Under the pieces are notes generated by a model that saw only the letters and a program-made list of their open reading frames with translations, was not told the DNA's origin and did not search any database. Shown here one piece after another: positions 43,780-52,084 of a DNA stretch of 64,000 nt. The DNA lies in assembly GCA_012270555.1 (NCBI GenBank), contig JAAXIC010000049.1:65136-129135 (forward strand), read 5' to 3'. The position numbers were made by a program, and so were the translations under genes. Within the stretch, counting starts at the first letter, position 1. Each line of letters opens with the position of its first letter. Origin of the DNA: Chloroflexota bacterium (GTDB taxonomy: Bacteria; Chloroflexota; UBA11872; VXOZ01).

Positions 43780-45969
43780 CTAGGCCGTAGGCGTGTGCTC
43801 CAGCCATTTATCGAGAAATGGGAATGACTCTTTGGCGTAAATCTCGTGCCTGCCTTTAAACACGCCCAGCACACAACGGTCGCCGAGGCCAAGCCGCGCG
43901 TAGTGGGTGTGAAGCCGCGCAAACTCTACCTCTGCCTCCTTGTAATAGACCGCTCGATCTTGCGTGCCCTGTTCGATGAAAAGCGGACGGGGACAGATGA
44001 GAGACCCGAGATCAGCGTCGGAGAATTCCAAGAGTTGACCGAGGTAGTACTGATGGAATTCGTCCGTCGTCACGTAGGCGCGGTAGTGTTCGGACTCTAC
44101 ATTGAGCTTTCGCGTGCGTTCATTGAAAAAAGCTGAGACCACCGCCACCTTTATGCGTGGTTCCAGCGGCGTAAGCCACAGGGTCATGGTGCCGCCTTGT
44201 GAAAGACCGTAGAAGCCGATGCGCTCCGGATCGACTTCCGGCAGCGATTGCAAGTAATCGATCACCTTCATTTCGCGCCAGATCTCCAAGCCCATCAAGC
44301 GTTTGCCGACCACAATTGCCTTGTTATGTAAACGCACACGCCGCGGCGTGCCATTGATGCAGTGCGGCGCAAAAACCACGTAGCCCCGTTCCGCCAAGCG
44401 CCGGCCGTAGCGATGGTAGGCATCGTCTTCCCCCAATAGGCCGGCAACGGCTTGTACCGCTCCGCCGAGCCCGTGCTGCGTCACCACGGCAGCCCGCGGC
44501 GCAGTGATGCCCTTGGGCACCAACAGATAGCCAAACAGCCGCACACCGGGTAGCATGCCCAGCGTAACGGCATAGACCGTATGATCGGGCCGATCCGCCA
44601 CCACGCGGCGTTCAGGGTCGAGGGGCACCTGTTCCTCTGCCGGCGGCAGCCCGCCCATCATCGCCAACCAGGCCTCGCGGTTCGCCGCTACAGACTCCGT
44701 GTAGGCCTCCGCGCTGGCGTAGTCGCGCTGCCAACGCGCTTCACGCACCCCGTATGCCTGGTCAGCCAGCGCGTCCAAGTAGCGATCGTGTTGGGCGTTA
44801 GTGTCATCACGCATGGCCTGGATGGCAGCCTGGTCCACAAAAACCGGCGGGGGCGGCGTGGCATTCCCGACGCCGGTCGCCGCATCCCGCTTGGGCGGCT
44901 GGCCGTCATTCAGCCAGCGGTCGAGAAACGCGAAAGACTCCACACCATGAATCTCATGCGGACCGTCAAACTCACCCCATTCGCAGCGCTCACCGATGTC
45001 CAGGCGCTCGTAAATCTCCTTCAACGGGAAGAACTCCTCACGCGCGGTCTCGATGTAGTAGGAACTATCCTTCTGCCCGTGCTCGATCATCACGGGACGC
45101 GGGCAAATGAGCGACGCCAGATCGTAGTCGGAAAACTCGGTGAGGAAATCCGGCTCGAAGTACGACTGTTCGCTGGTGTTTATGAAGGGTCGATAGTGAG
45201 GCGATGCTACAAGCTGCTTCTTGGTGCGCTCGTTGTAGAAAGCCGAGATGATGGTGGCGCGGATGCGTGGTTCGAGCGGTGGAAACCACAGCGCCATCTT
45301 GCCGCCTTGGGAGAGCCCGTAGAAACCGATGCGCTCATTGTCTACCTCAGGCAGCGTTTCCAGCAGGTCAACCGCCCGCATCTCCCGCCAGATTTCCATG
45401 CCCATGAGCGTGCGCCCCACAAGCAGGGCCTTATTGTGCAGGCGGTTGCGCCAGTCAACAAAGTTAATACAGTGGGGAGCAAGCACGACATAGCCCCGCT
45501 CCGCTAACCGCTGACCGTACTTATGGTAGGCATCATCCTCCTCAACCAGACCCGCTATGGAGTGCGGCGTACCGCCCATACCGTGCTGACAAATGATTGC
45601 TGGTCGCGGGGCCTCAACGCGCTTAGGCACTAACAGATGGGCAAAGGAACGAACCTCAGGCAACGTCCCAAACGTGACCGCGTATACAGTGTGGTCGGCG
45701 CGCTCAGCCACCACGTGCCGCTCCGGCTCAAGCGGCACGCGCCCCTCCTCCGTGGGCCAAATCCCAAGCATTGCGCGCCAGTGCTCGCGGTTTGGCGTAA
45801 CCGATTCCGCGTATGCCCGCAGGCTCCCATAGTCACGCCGCCACTTGGCTTGACGCCACTCGTACGCCTGAATAGCGAGCGAATCCAGATACCGCTCCAG
45901 TTGCGCCGCTTGGTCCCAGCGCACAGCCTCCACCGCATTAGATGAAACAAACTCTGGTTCTATCGACAC
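43780..45969 (-). CDS. Tandem-duplicated alpha/beta hydrolase (acetyl esterase/dienelactone hydrolase type)
   Basis: 729 residues made of two like halves about 370 residues apart. Each has QHGMGG or QHGLGG (oxyanion), the nucleophile GFYGLSQGG (S220 and S590), ICPRP followed by an acid (HGQKD, QGTQD) and a late His (GPHEIHG, GRHEIYA). The halves are joined by a Pro-rich linker (near 360-380). Both triads appear intact. The GTG at 45969 follows AAGGAG by 7 bases. There is no signal peptide. It may remove acyl groups from sugars handled by the sulfatase cluster. It is on the opposite strand to its neighbours. Confidence 0.87.
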   Translation of the reverse strand: MSIEPEFVSSNAVEAVRWDQAAQLERYLDSLAIQAYEWRQAKWRRDYGSLRAYAESVTPNREHWRAMLGIWPTEEGRVPLEPERHVVAERADHTVYAVTFGTLPEVRSFAHLLVPKRVEAPRPAIICQHGMGGTPHSIAGLVEEDDAYHKYGQRLAERGYVVLAPHCINFVDWRNRLHNKALLVGRTLMGMEIWREMRAVDLLETLPEVDNERIGFYGLSQGGKMALWFPPLEPRIRATIISAFYNERTKKQLVASPHYRPFINTSEQSYFEPDFLTEFSDYDLASLICPRPVMIEHGQKDSSYYIETAREEFFPLKEIYERLDIGERCEWGEFDGPHEIHGVESFAFLDRWLNDGQPPKRDAATGVGNATPPPPVFVDQAAIQAMRDDTNAQHDRYLDALADQAYGVREARWQRDYASAEAYTESVAANREAWLAMMGGLPPAEEQVPLDPERRVVADRPDHTVYAVTLGMLPGVRLFGYLLVPKGITAPRAAVVTQHGLGGAVQAVAGLLGEDDAYHRYGRRLAERGYVVFAPHCINGTPRRVRLHNKAIVVGKRLMGLEIWREMKVIDYLQSLPEVDPERIGFYGLSQGGTMTLWLTPLEPRIKVAVVSAFFNERTRKLNVESEHYRAYVTTDEFHQYYLGQLLEFSDADLGSLICPRPLFIEQGTQDRAVYYKEAEVEFARLHTHYARLGLGDRCVLGVFKGRHEIYAKESFPFLDKWLEHTPTA

Positions 45970-46327
45970 CAACTGGCTCCTTCCTGCGAAAGCAGTTCAA
46001 TGGATTGTGCCTTCCAAGGGGTGATTCTTTCTATTAGCCCTGCGCTAGCCTACTCGCCTAGAAGGTAAAGAGCTACGCAGGCACGGACTTCCAGTCGCGC
46101 ATTGGCCAAGAAAGGCTAGTCTTCAAGAGACTTTCGTACTTAAGCAGGCGCGTCAATGGTACCTGCGGAGCCGTCTTGAGGAGAGGGCAAGAACGGATTT
46201 AGTGAAGTTGTGGAGCATTGTAGAAACAGCCGGCGGTTTCAGCGTGCGTGCTCCTCAACGCTATTCGCCAAGCGCTAGGACAGAGACCAAGACTCACGCC
46301 TATTGGCATTGCAAGCTTGGTTGGGCG
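45970..46327. other. Intergenic stretch without recognised content
   Basis: Upstream of the tandem esterase and downstream of the small protein that follows, both on the minus strand. I see no repeat family member and no gene here. Confidence 0.5.
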
Positions 46328-46756
46328 TTACTCACTCGACTCAGCGTTGCGCAGAAAGCGCTCGATTGCCTGGGCGGCAAGTTGATTCGTCGTGACACCG
46401 CGCCGTTTCGCTTCCTGCTCCAGCCGTTGCATCAGCCAGGCGTCTTCCAGGGCAAGCGTCCGCTGCCCCTCAGCGCTGGGTGCGGCTTGGGGGGCAGCCG
46501 GCTGATCCTGGACCACAATCACCTGATCGGTGTTCTCCACCACGTGTCCGCGCCGGCTCTGCGTGAGCGAGCGCCACTTCTCCTCGGTCATGGGTCGTCC
46601 CCACGCCTGCTCGACTCGGGAGCGCGTAATCTCCAGCCGTTTACCCTCGATGGTCAGCCACGGCCCGTTCTGGTGCAGCACGCCCCCGGTCACGTCGGCG
46701 AGCACAGAGGCAAGTTCGAGATTCGGGGCACTCAATTGGATGGTGATACTCGCCAT
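46328..46756 (-). CDS. Uncharacterised protein with an RHH-like C-terminal helix pair
   Basis: 142 residues. The N-terminal 75 (ITIQLSAPNLELASVLADVT) look beta-alpha and unassigned. An Ala/Pro-rich linker follows, then TLALEDAWLMQRLEQEAKRRGVTTNQLAAQAIERFL, which resembles a ribbon-helix-helix or other small DNA-binding domain. The ATG has a good ribosome site (CGAGGAGAAAAATCGTT). I do not recognise the family. It could be an antitoxin-like or regulatory protein but has no toxin beside it. Confidence 0.6.
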   Translation of the reverse strand: MASITIQLSAPNLELASVLADVTGGVLHQNGPWLTIEGKRLEITRSRVEQAWGRPMTEEKWRSLTQSRRGHVVENTDQVIVVQDQPAAPQAAPSAEGQRTLALEDAWLMQRLEQEAKRRGVTTNQLAAQAIERFLRNAESSE

Positions 46757-47065
46757 AACGATTTTTCTCCTCGCGCGAGGCGTTACGTCAGTACCTTTAA
46801 CTATTAGACCATACGGTCAAAAGACGTACAAGCGAATACTCACCCACCTTGTGCTTGCTTCGCTGCCGTTCCGACACGACCGCGCCTTGACCATCCGCCG
46901 TCGCGTCGGTTACGCTCAGTGCCGTAGTCTGGTGGCAGAGTTTTTTTCTCTCGCCGAAATGGTATTCCTCACCGAGTCATGGATAGGGACTGTGCTGTAT
47001 TGCGCGCGCTCGCAGCGGCAGTCCTGCATCTATCGAACTTCCGTAAGCAGAGAAAGGATGCGCCA
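46757..47065. other. Divergent intergenic region
   Basis: 309 bases between the small minus-strand gene and the oxidoreductase; no repeat or RNA gene seen. It should carry promoters for both directions, but I see no strong pair of boxes. Confidence 0.45.
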
Positions 47066-48202
47066 GTGCAAGACATAAACGTTGCCCTCGTCGGCCATCG
47101 CTTTATGGGCAAGGCTCACACGCACGCCTACCGCGACGTGAATCTCTTCTTCCCTTCCGTCCCCTATCGGCCGCGGCTCAAAGTGATCGCCGGGCGCGAC
47201 CCCGCAGCCGTGCAAGAAGCCGCGGACCTACTTGGCTGGGAAGAGTCATCAACCGACTGGCAAGAAGCCGTCACACGCGATGACATTGATCTGGTTGACG
47301 TTGCCACGCCGAACTACCTGCACGCCGACGTGGCTATTACCGCCGCGGAGGCCGGCAAGCAAGTAATCTGCGAAAAGCCGCTGGCGGTGACCGTCCCACA
47401 GGCGCGCGCAATGGTAGCAGCGGTTGAGAAAGCCGGGGTGCGCAATACCATTTGCTTTCACTTTCGGCGTTACCCGGCCGTGCGTCTGGCAAGAAAACTC
47501 ATTGAAGATGGTGAATTGGGCGACATCTACCACTTTCGCGGCTGGTTCCTGGCTGAGCGGTTCGCCGATCCGGCCACACCCCTCGGCTGGCGCATGCAGC
47601 AGGAGCTCGCCGGATTTGGGGTCTTTGGGGATCTCGGCTCGCATGTGCTCGACATCGCGCGCTTCCTGCTGGGCGACGTCCGCAGCGTTTGCGGGAACTT
47701 TGCCACCTACATCAAAGAACGTCCCACGCCCGAGGGCGGCAGCGGTACCGTGACCGTTGACGACTGCGCGCAAGTCCTCATGCAGTTTGCCAACGGCGCG
47801 CAGGGCATCTTGGAAGTGACCAAGCTGGCGCGCGGCAACAAGAACAACTTCGGCTTTGAGGTCAACGGCAGTAAGGGCTCCATCCGTTTCTACTTTGAAC
47901 GGCTGAACGAATTACAGTACTACTGCGGTGACGATCCGGGGCCGCTCACGGGGTTCCGCACCATCCATGCCTCTGACTCTGTGCAGCACGATTACATGCA
48001 CGGCTACTGGCCGGCCGCCGCCCATAGCATCGGGTACGGCGAAGCGTTCATTCACATCGTCAAGGACTTCTTGGAAGCACTGGGCAGCGGGGAGCCCATG
48101 AGTCCCGACTTCGTCGACGGGCTGCGCGTGCAGGAGATCATGGAAGCCGTCGGTACGTCGGTGCAAGACCGGGGATGGGCGGACGTGGCCTCGCCTGGTT
48201 AG
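47066..48202 (+). CDS. Gfo/Idh/MocA family oxidoreductase, canonical type
   Basis: 378 residues. The Rossmann start is INVALVGHRFMGKAHTHAY, the conserved CEKPLAV has the normal EKP, and FHFRRYPAVRLARKLI and GDLGSHVLDIARFL match sugar dehydrogenases of the family. The GTG at 47066 follows AAAGGA. It differs from the two copies at 31-34 kb, which have EQT instead of EKP. It should oxidise or epimerise a sugar or inositol with NAD(P), in the same island as the PLP lyase and KDG kinase. Confidence 0.9.
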   Translation: MQDINVALVGHRFMGKAHTHAYRDVNLFFPSVPYRPRLKVIAGRDPAAVQEAADLLGWEESSTDWQEAVTRDDIDLVDVATPNYLHADVAITAAEAGKQVICEKPLAVTVPQARAMVAAVEKAGVRNTICFHFRRYPAVRLARKLIEDGELGDIYHFRGWFLAERFADPATPLGWRMQQELAGFGVFGDLGSHVLDIARFLLGDVRSVCGNFATYIKERPTPEGGSGTVTVDDCAQVLMQFANGAQGILEVTKLARGNKNNFGFEVNGSKGSIRFYFERLNELQYYCGDDPGPLTGFRTIHASDSVQHDYMHGYWPAAAHSIGYGEAFIHIVKDFLEALGSGEPMSPDFVDGLRVQEIMEAVGTSVQDRGWADVASPG

Positions 48203-48548
48203 CTCCGCATCTATCGGCGCACGCACGCCTAGCCGAGCAATCGAAGAATTGGCGAATTGGAGAACTCTCCGTTCGTACTGAGGGCTGCGCGCAGCCCCTG
48301 TCGAAGTATGAACGGAGAGCAACGCGCCAATGACACCGGATGCTCATTTGGAGACTAATCCCTAGACAAGCATGGAAAGCGTAGTTTCCGTTCTCTGATC
48401 TCCTATGGTCTTCTTGGAAGAAGGCAGGGGTGTGCTCTCAGCAGTATCTGGCCCCCCCTAAACGAACGGCTATTTTTGCGGCGTGGTACCCTAACTACGA
48501 TTAAGATTGAACCCATGAATCCCTAGCAAATTGCGGAGAGGTAACGCA
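48203..48548. other. Intergenic gap with a family-C palindrome
   Basis: I see no gene in this 346-base gap. It holds the palindrome at 48265-48319 and then AT-rich sequence leading to the creatininase gene. Confidence 0.5.
48265..48319. repeat. Family-C palindromic repeat
   Basis: CTCTCCGTTCGTACTGAGGG pairs with the region ending in AAGTATGAACGGAGAG, with an inner GGGCTGC/GCAGCCC stem. It is related to the copy at 39137 through CCGTTCG, CTGAG and CTGTCGAAG. Confidence 0.7.
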
Positions 48549-49397
48549 ATGTACACCAGGTCCTATAACGGCACGAACAAGAAAGTCTTCTGGCAAGAGA
48601 TGTGGCGGCACGAGCTCTATGAAGCGCTTAAGCATGATCCTGTCGTTATCATCCCGGTGGGGTCAATCGAGCAGCACGGTCCTCACAGCCCGACCGACAT
48701 TGACATCAGCATCCCGTACTACCTCGCCGCTGAAGCCGCCACGCGCACCGACGACTACCCCATCATCGTGGCACCGCCGGTCTGGACCGGTTTCACGCAC
48801 TTCAACATGGGGCATATTGGCACAATTACGGTCACGTTGGAAACGTACATCGCGGTGCTCTGCGATGTTTGCCGCAGCATCAAGGCGAATGGGTTCGAGC
48901 GCATGATCATGCTCAACGGCCACGGCGGCAATGTGGCCCCGACGCAGACGACCTCAGTGAAGCTCGCCCAGGAGGACATCTGGTCGCTCCACGTTACGTA
49001 TTTCCACATGGTGGAAGATGAACTCAAGGAGTGGGGCGACAGCGACGACTCCATCGGCCACGGCGGCGAGTGGGAGACCTCGCTGCAGCTCTACCTGCGC
49101 GGCCACATGGTGGACCTGGACAAGCGCACGCCAAACGGTCTGGCGCCCTGGTTCCGCGATCCGGTGGTGGGCAAATTCGCCAAGTGGCCGGAACGACGCC
49201 GGGAAGCCGACGAAGGCGTGATGGGCGATCCTTTTGTAGCCAGCGCCGAGAAAGGCGAGCGTATCTTCAACCTCGCCGTGGAACGCCTCATCTTGGCCTG
49301 CAACGAATTGCACAACTACCCGGTACGCGGCTACTTCGATCGCGGCAGCGACGCGACCCTCGGGCCGCTCTCGCCGGACGCCACGCCGCCACGCTAG
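48549..49397 (+). CDS. Creatininase family amidohydrolase
   Basis: 282 residues. Metal ligands of the family are visible: VGSIEQHGPHSPTDID (Glu, His, Asp), LNGHGGN and HGGEWETS (Glu). The ATG at 48549 follows GGAGAGG. Members hydrolyse cyclic or linear amides such as creatinine or formamidopyrimidines, and are common in marine Chloroflexota-type genomes. It lies 46 bases before the PLP lyase and in the same direction, so the two may be co-transcribed. An amide on an amino sugar or its acid is a plausible substrate, though this is inference. Confidence 0.9.
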   Translation: MYTRSYNGTNKKVFWQEMWRHELYEALKHDPVVIIPVGSIEQHGPHSPTDIDISIPYYLAAEAATRTDDYPIIVAPPVWTGFTHFNMGHIGTITVTLETYIAVLCDVCRSIKANGFERMIMLNGHGGNVAPTQTTSVKLAQEDIWSLHVTYFHMVEDELKEWGDSDDSIGHGGEWETSLQLYLRGHMVDLDKRTPNGLAPWFRDPVVGKFAKWPERRREADEGVMGDPFVASAEKGERIFNLAVERLILACNELHNYPVRGYFDRGSDATLGPLSPDATPPR

Positions 49398-49443
49398 CAG
49401 ATCGGCAACTTACTTACCCTAAAGTAACCGTAAGGAATTTGAA

Positions 49444-50826
49444 ATGCCCACATTCTCCACCAAAGAAGCGGCCGCTAAGCTCGGCCTATCTCAAGTGCGG
49501 ATAAATAGGATTGCCAACGAAAATGGAGGGGTCGGCAGTCGAGATCCACAGACGGGGCACTGGCAGTTTAGTAGTGATGACCTCAAGCGCATTGCCGCAG
49601 TCTCGCCCAAGGCCCGTTTGACAGAAGACCTCGGTGACTTTTACCAAGACCTAGGCGTAAAGCGCGTCATCAATGCGGCCGGAACGCTCACGCGCCTCGG
49701 CGGCACGCCGATGGACGACGACGTACTCGACGCCATGCGCGAAGCGGCGCAGTGGAGCGTGCGTATCGAGGAACTGCAAGAGGCGGCGGGGAACTATCTC
49801 GCCGAGGTCACCGGCGCGGAAGCTGGCTACGTCACCGCCGGCGCAGCGGCAGGCTTGCTGGTCGGCACAGCCGCCTGCCTGGCGGGCCTCGACATTCACA
49901 AGATGAATCTCCTGCCGGATACCGACGCCATTCCCAACGAGGTCATCATCCAACGCCTCCACCGGAACGCCTACGACCATGCTTTGCGCACGGCGGGGGC
50001 GAAATTCGTTGAGGTCGGACATATCGGTCACCCGACCGGAGGCTATACCGAGCCGTGGCATATTGAGACTGCGATTAACGAACGCACGGTTGCCGTACAC
50101 TGGGTCGCTATGCCGGTGGAGGGCGCCGTGAGCTTGGAAGATACCGTTGCCGTCGCCCACAAGCACAACGTGCCGGTCATTGTGGACGCGGCCGGTGGGT
50201 TGCCGCCCGCCGAGAATTTGCAGGGCTATATCGCTACGGGAGCCGACCTTGTCTCTTTCTCCGGCGGCAAGGCGATTCAGGGACCGCAGGCCTCCGGCAT
50301 CCTCGTGGGTCGCCGCGACCTCATTCAATCTGTGGCGCTGCAGCATCAGGACATGGATGTGATGGTGGAAACGTGGACGTTGCGCGAGCAACTGCTTGGT
50401 AGCGGTCGCCTGCTCGGTCCGCCGCTGCAAGGCATCGGCCGCCCGATGAAGGTAGGCAAAGAAGAGATCGCCGGCCTGCTGGCAGCGGTGAAGAAGTACG
50501 TTAGCCGCGACCACACCGCCGCGCGCCAAGAGTGGCTCCGCCGTCTGGAAGCAATCGCCGCCGATCTCAGCGAAGTTGCCGGCGTTTCTACCGAAGTAGT
50601 AGGGCGCGACGGTGCCTCCTATCCCACGCTGCGCGTCTCATTGAACGAATCCGTGCACGGTGTCTCAGCAATTGATTTAGTGAACCGCCTGTTCGACGAC
50701 GATCCGGCCATTGCCGTCAGCCAGTACGGCTCCTTGGAAGGCAGCGTCACCATCAACCCGCTCAACCTGGACGGCGACAAGCCTCAGCTCGTCGCGGCCC
50801 GCATCCGTTCCATCGTCTCGCCGTAG
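49444..50826 (+). CDS. SelA/DgaE-like PLP-dependent lyase with N-terminal HTH-like segment
   Basis: 460 residues. Residues 1-60 look like an excisionase-type helix-turn-helix (FSTKEAAAKLGLSQVRINRI then a wing with WQFSSDDLKRI). From about 65 on comes the SelA-like fold of the D-glucosaminate-6-phosphate ammonia-lyase group: RVINAAGTLTRLGGTPMD, EVTGAEAGYVTAGAA, VIVDAAGGLPP and the PLP lysine in SFSGGKAIQGPQ (K276). It differs from the true SelA at 820-2226 in having GGK and lacking the HTNLGR motif. A likely role is elimination of ammonia or water from an amino- or hydroxy-acid sugar. TAAGGA precedes the ATG. Confidence 0.83.
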   Translation: MPTFSTKEAAAKLGLSQVRINRIANENGGVGSRDPQTGHWQFSSDDLKRIAAVSPKARLTEDLGDFYQDLGVKRVINAAGTLTRLGGTPMDDDVLDAMREAAQWSVRIEELQEAAGNYLAEVTGAEAGYVTAGAAAGLLVGTAACLAGLDIHKMNLLPDTDAIPNEVIIQRLHRNAYDHALRTAGAKFVEVGHIGHPTGGYTEPWHIETAINERTVAVHWVAMPVEGAVSLEDTVAVAHKHNVPVIVDAAGGLPPAENLQGYIATGADLVSFSGGKAIQGPQASGILVGRRDLIQSVALQHQDMDVMVETWTLREQLLGSGRLLGPPLQGIGRPMKVGKEEIAGLLAAVKKYVSRDHTAARQEWLRRLEAIAADLSEVAGVSTEVVGRDGASYPTLRVSLNESVHGVSAIDLVNRLFDDDPAIAVSQYGSLEGSVTINPLNLDGDKPQLVAARIRSIVSP

Positions 50827-50885
50827 GAGCAACAACTGAGGGCTTGCTCTGTTTAGGTAGCACTCGGAATTTTGACACCTTTCCA

Positions 50886-50959
50886 AAGTCCGTTCATGGT
50901 TCGACAAGGGCTTTCGTAAAGCCCAGGCTTCGCGAAGCCCACTCACCACGAACGGACTT
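50886..50959. repeat. Family-C palindromic repeat with two inner hairpins
   Basis: The outer arms AAGTCCGTTC and GAACGGACTT are perfect. Inside are GGGCTTT-CGTA-AAGCCC and GGCTTCGCGAAGCC, so the element can fold as a three-way structure. TTCGACAAG links it to the copy at 39137. Confidence 0.72.
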
Positions 50960-51014
50960 GTGCTTGGCCGGAATGCTGAGAGGAGCTTGTAGTTTGTGTT
51001 GAGGTCATTACGGC

Positions 51015-51674
51015 ATGCGACTCCGTGACTTCGGCGCAGACGGCCAACGCTTTGCCGGAATAATTGGCTTGCGCCGGAACAAGCTGCTTTTCACGGTGCC
51101 TGATCCAAGCTATGCGCAAGAAGCGGAGAATGGCGCACACGTCCTTCCTCTCTGGGGCATCGGCGGCATGTGCGACGCGGGCGAATCGTGGCAGGACGCC
51201 GCTCAGCGCCACGGTGAAGCCGAGACCGACTGCGAAGTGCGGCTCTTTTCCAGCCGCGAAACCTACTATCTCAACGTGAAGAGCGACATCTTTGCCGTAG
51301 ACGTAGACGATGTACCGGCGCCCGCCCTGCTCTATGCCGCGGCCTACCGACCGCCGGACAATCCCTACGGCGACCTGCAAACGATTTACGGCGCGGAGTA
51401 CTTCGCCCACGTGCGGGGCACGCCCCGGCCTGGCGAGGACGCTGCCGCGCTTATTGCCCTCGGCCAGCCGTTGCTCGTGGCCGCGGCCCAGCAGCCGCTA
51501 ACGTTGGACAACCTGCTCCAAGCGGGAGCAGAGCTTTTCCCCAATCCGGACTATCCTCCGCTCGAGCCGACCGCATCCATCACGCCGCTCGGCACGCCAA
51601 ACTTCATGCTGCACGTGCTTGACGCCGGACACTGGTGGCAAACGCTCTCTTTGGCCGACCTGCCGCTGCTCTAG
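51015..51674 (+). CDS. Nudix-like protein with degenerate Nudix box
   Basis: 219 residues. GMCDAGESWQDAAQRHGEAE has the spacing of a Nudix box (G-x5-E-x7-R-x4-E), but the central REUxEE is changed to RHGEAE, so one of the usual metal-binding glutamates is absent. The rest, including the C-terminal NFMLHVLDAGHWWQTLSLADLP, is not recognised. It starts with an ATG without a strong ribosome site, downstream of the PLP lyase after a repeat. It could be a Nudix relative that no longer hydrolyses nucleotides, or a different fold. Confidence 0.5.
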   Translation: MRLRDFGADGQRFAGIIGLRRNKLLFTVPDPSYAQEAENGAHVLPLWGIGGMCDAGESWQDAAQRHGEAETDCEVRLFSSRETYYLNVKSDIFAVDVDDVPAPALLYAAAYRPPDNPYGDLQTIYGAEYFAHVRGTPRPGEDAAALIALGQPLLVAAAQQPLTLDNLLQAGAELFPNPDYPPLEPTASITPLGTPNFMLHVLDAGHWWQTLSLADLPLL

Positions 51675-51818
51675 ACGCTGGGCGCTCGGCGCCGGGCCGC
51701 AGATAGCGGGCATTACGGGCCAAGCCCAGCCCAAGCCTCAATAGAGAGAAGCGGGGAACAAGCCCCAATGTCGTCACATTAAACTAAAGTGGCAATGAAT
51801 ACCGCGCCTCACGTCCCC

Positions 51819-51838
51819 GGTAGCGTAGGTTTGCAACC
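51819..51838. repeat. Family-A palindrome, truncated
   Basis: GGTAGCGTAGGTTTGCAACC, followed by CCGTATC instead of the usual TGCGC, so the right arm is partly lost. Confidence 0.7.
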
Positions 51839-51888
51839 CCGTATCGAGTACGGGGCAGGCTCTGCGCCCGCCTGTCGGCGCCTGCCAT

Positions 51889-51996
51889 TTCCCCTCACCC
51901 CGGCCCTCTCCCCAAGGAGAGGGGGCAGAGCGCGCCCAATGAGCGTACCGTCTTAATCTTTATGCGACAGCATTGGGAACAAGCCCCCCGCGCTAC
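51889..51996 (-). repeat. Composite repeat, inverted copy
   Basis: Read on the other strand it gives GTAGCGCGGGGGGCTTGTTC, CCAATGCTGTCGCATAAAG, ACGGTACGCTCATTGGGCGC, GCTCTGCCCCCTCTCCTTGG, and the family-B end, the same order as at 32630 and 35622. Confidence 0.75.
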
Positions 51997-52043
51997 TTCC
52001 GGTTCCCTCCCCCCGGGGAACGGAAGACTCTTGCTCATCCAGT

Positions 52044-52079
52044 CCCCTCTCCCCGCGGGAGAGGGCTAGGGTGAGGGGG
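52044..52079 (+). repeat. Family-B palindromic repeat
   Basis: CCCCTCTCCCCGCGGGAGAG then GGCTAGGGTGAGGGGG, between the convergent Nudix-like and KDG kinase genes, 5 bases from the kinase stop. Confidence 0.8.
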
Positions 52080-52084
52080 TTCCG

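Larger units (their letters stand above)
51675..52084. other. Repeat-rich intergenic region
   Basis: 410 bases with no gene. It holds a family-A palindrome (51819-51838), an inverted composite repeat (51889-51996) that includes a family-B end, and a forward family-B palindrome (52044-52079). It separates convergent genes. Confidence 0.65.

Noticed and set aside
49444-50826. A second selA
   Set aside because: It lacks the HTNLGR and SGDKLLGGPQ signatures present in the true SelA at the left end, and its neighbours are sugar genes.
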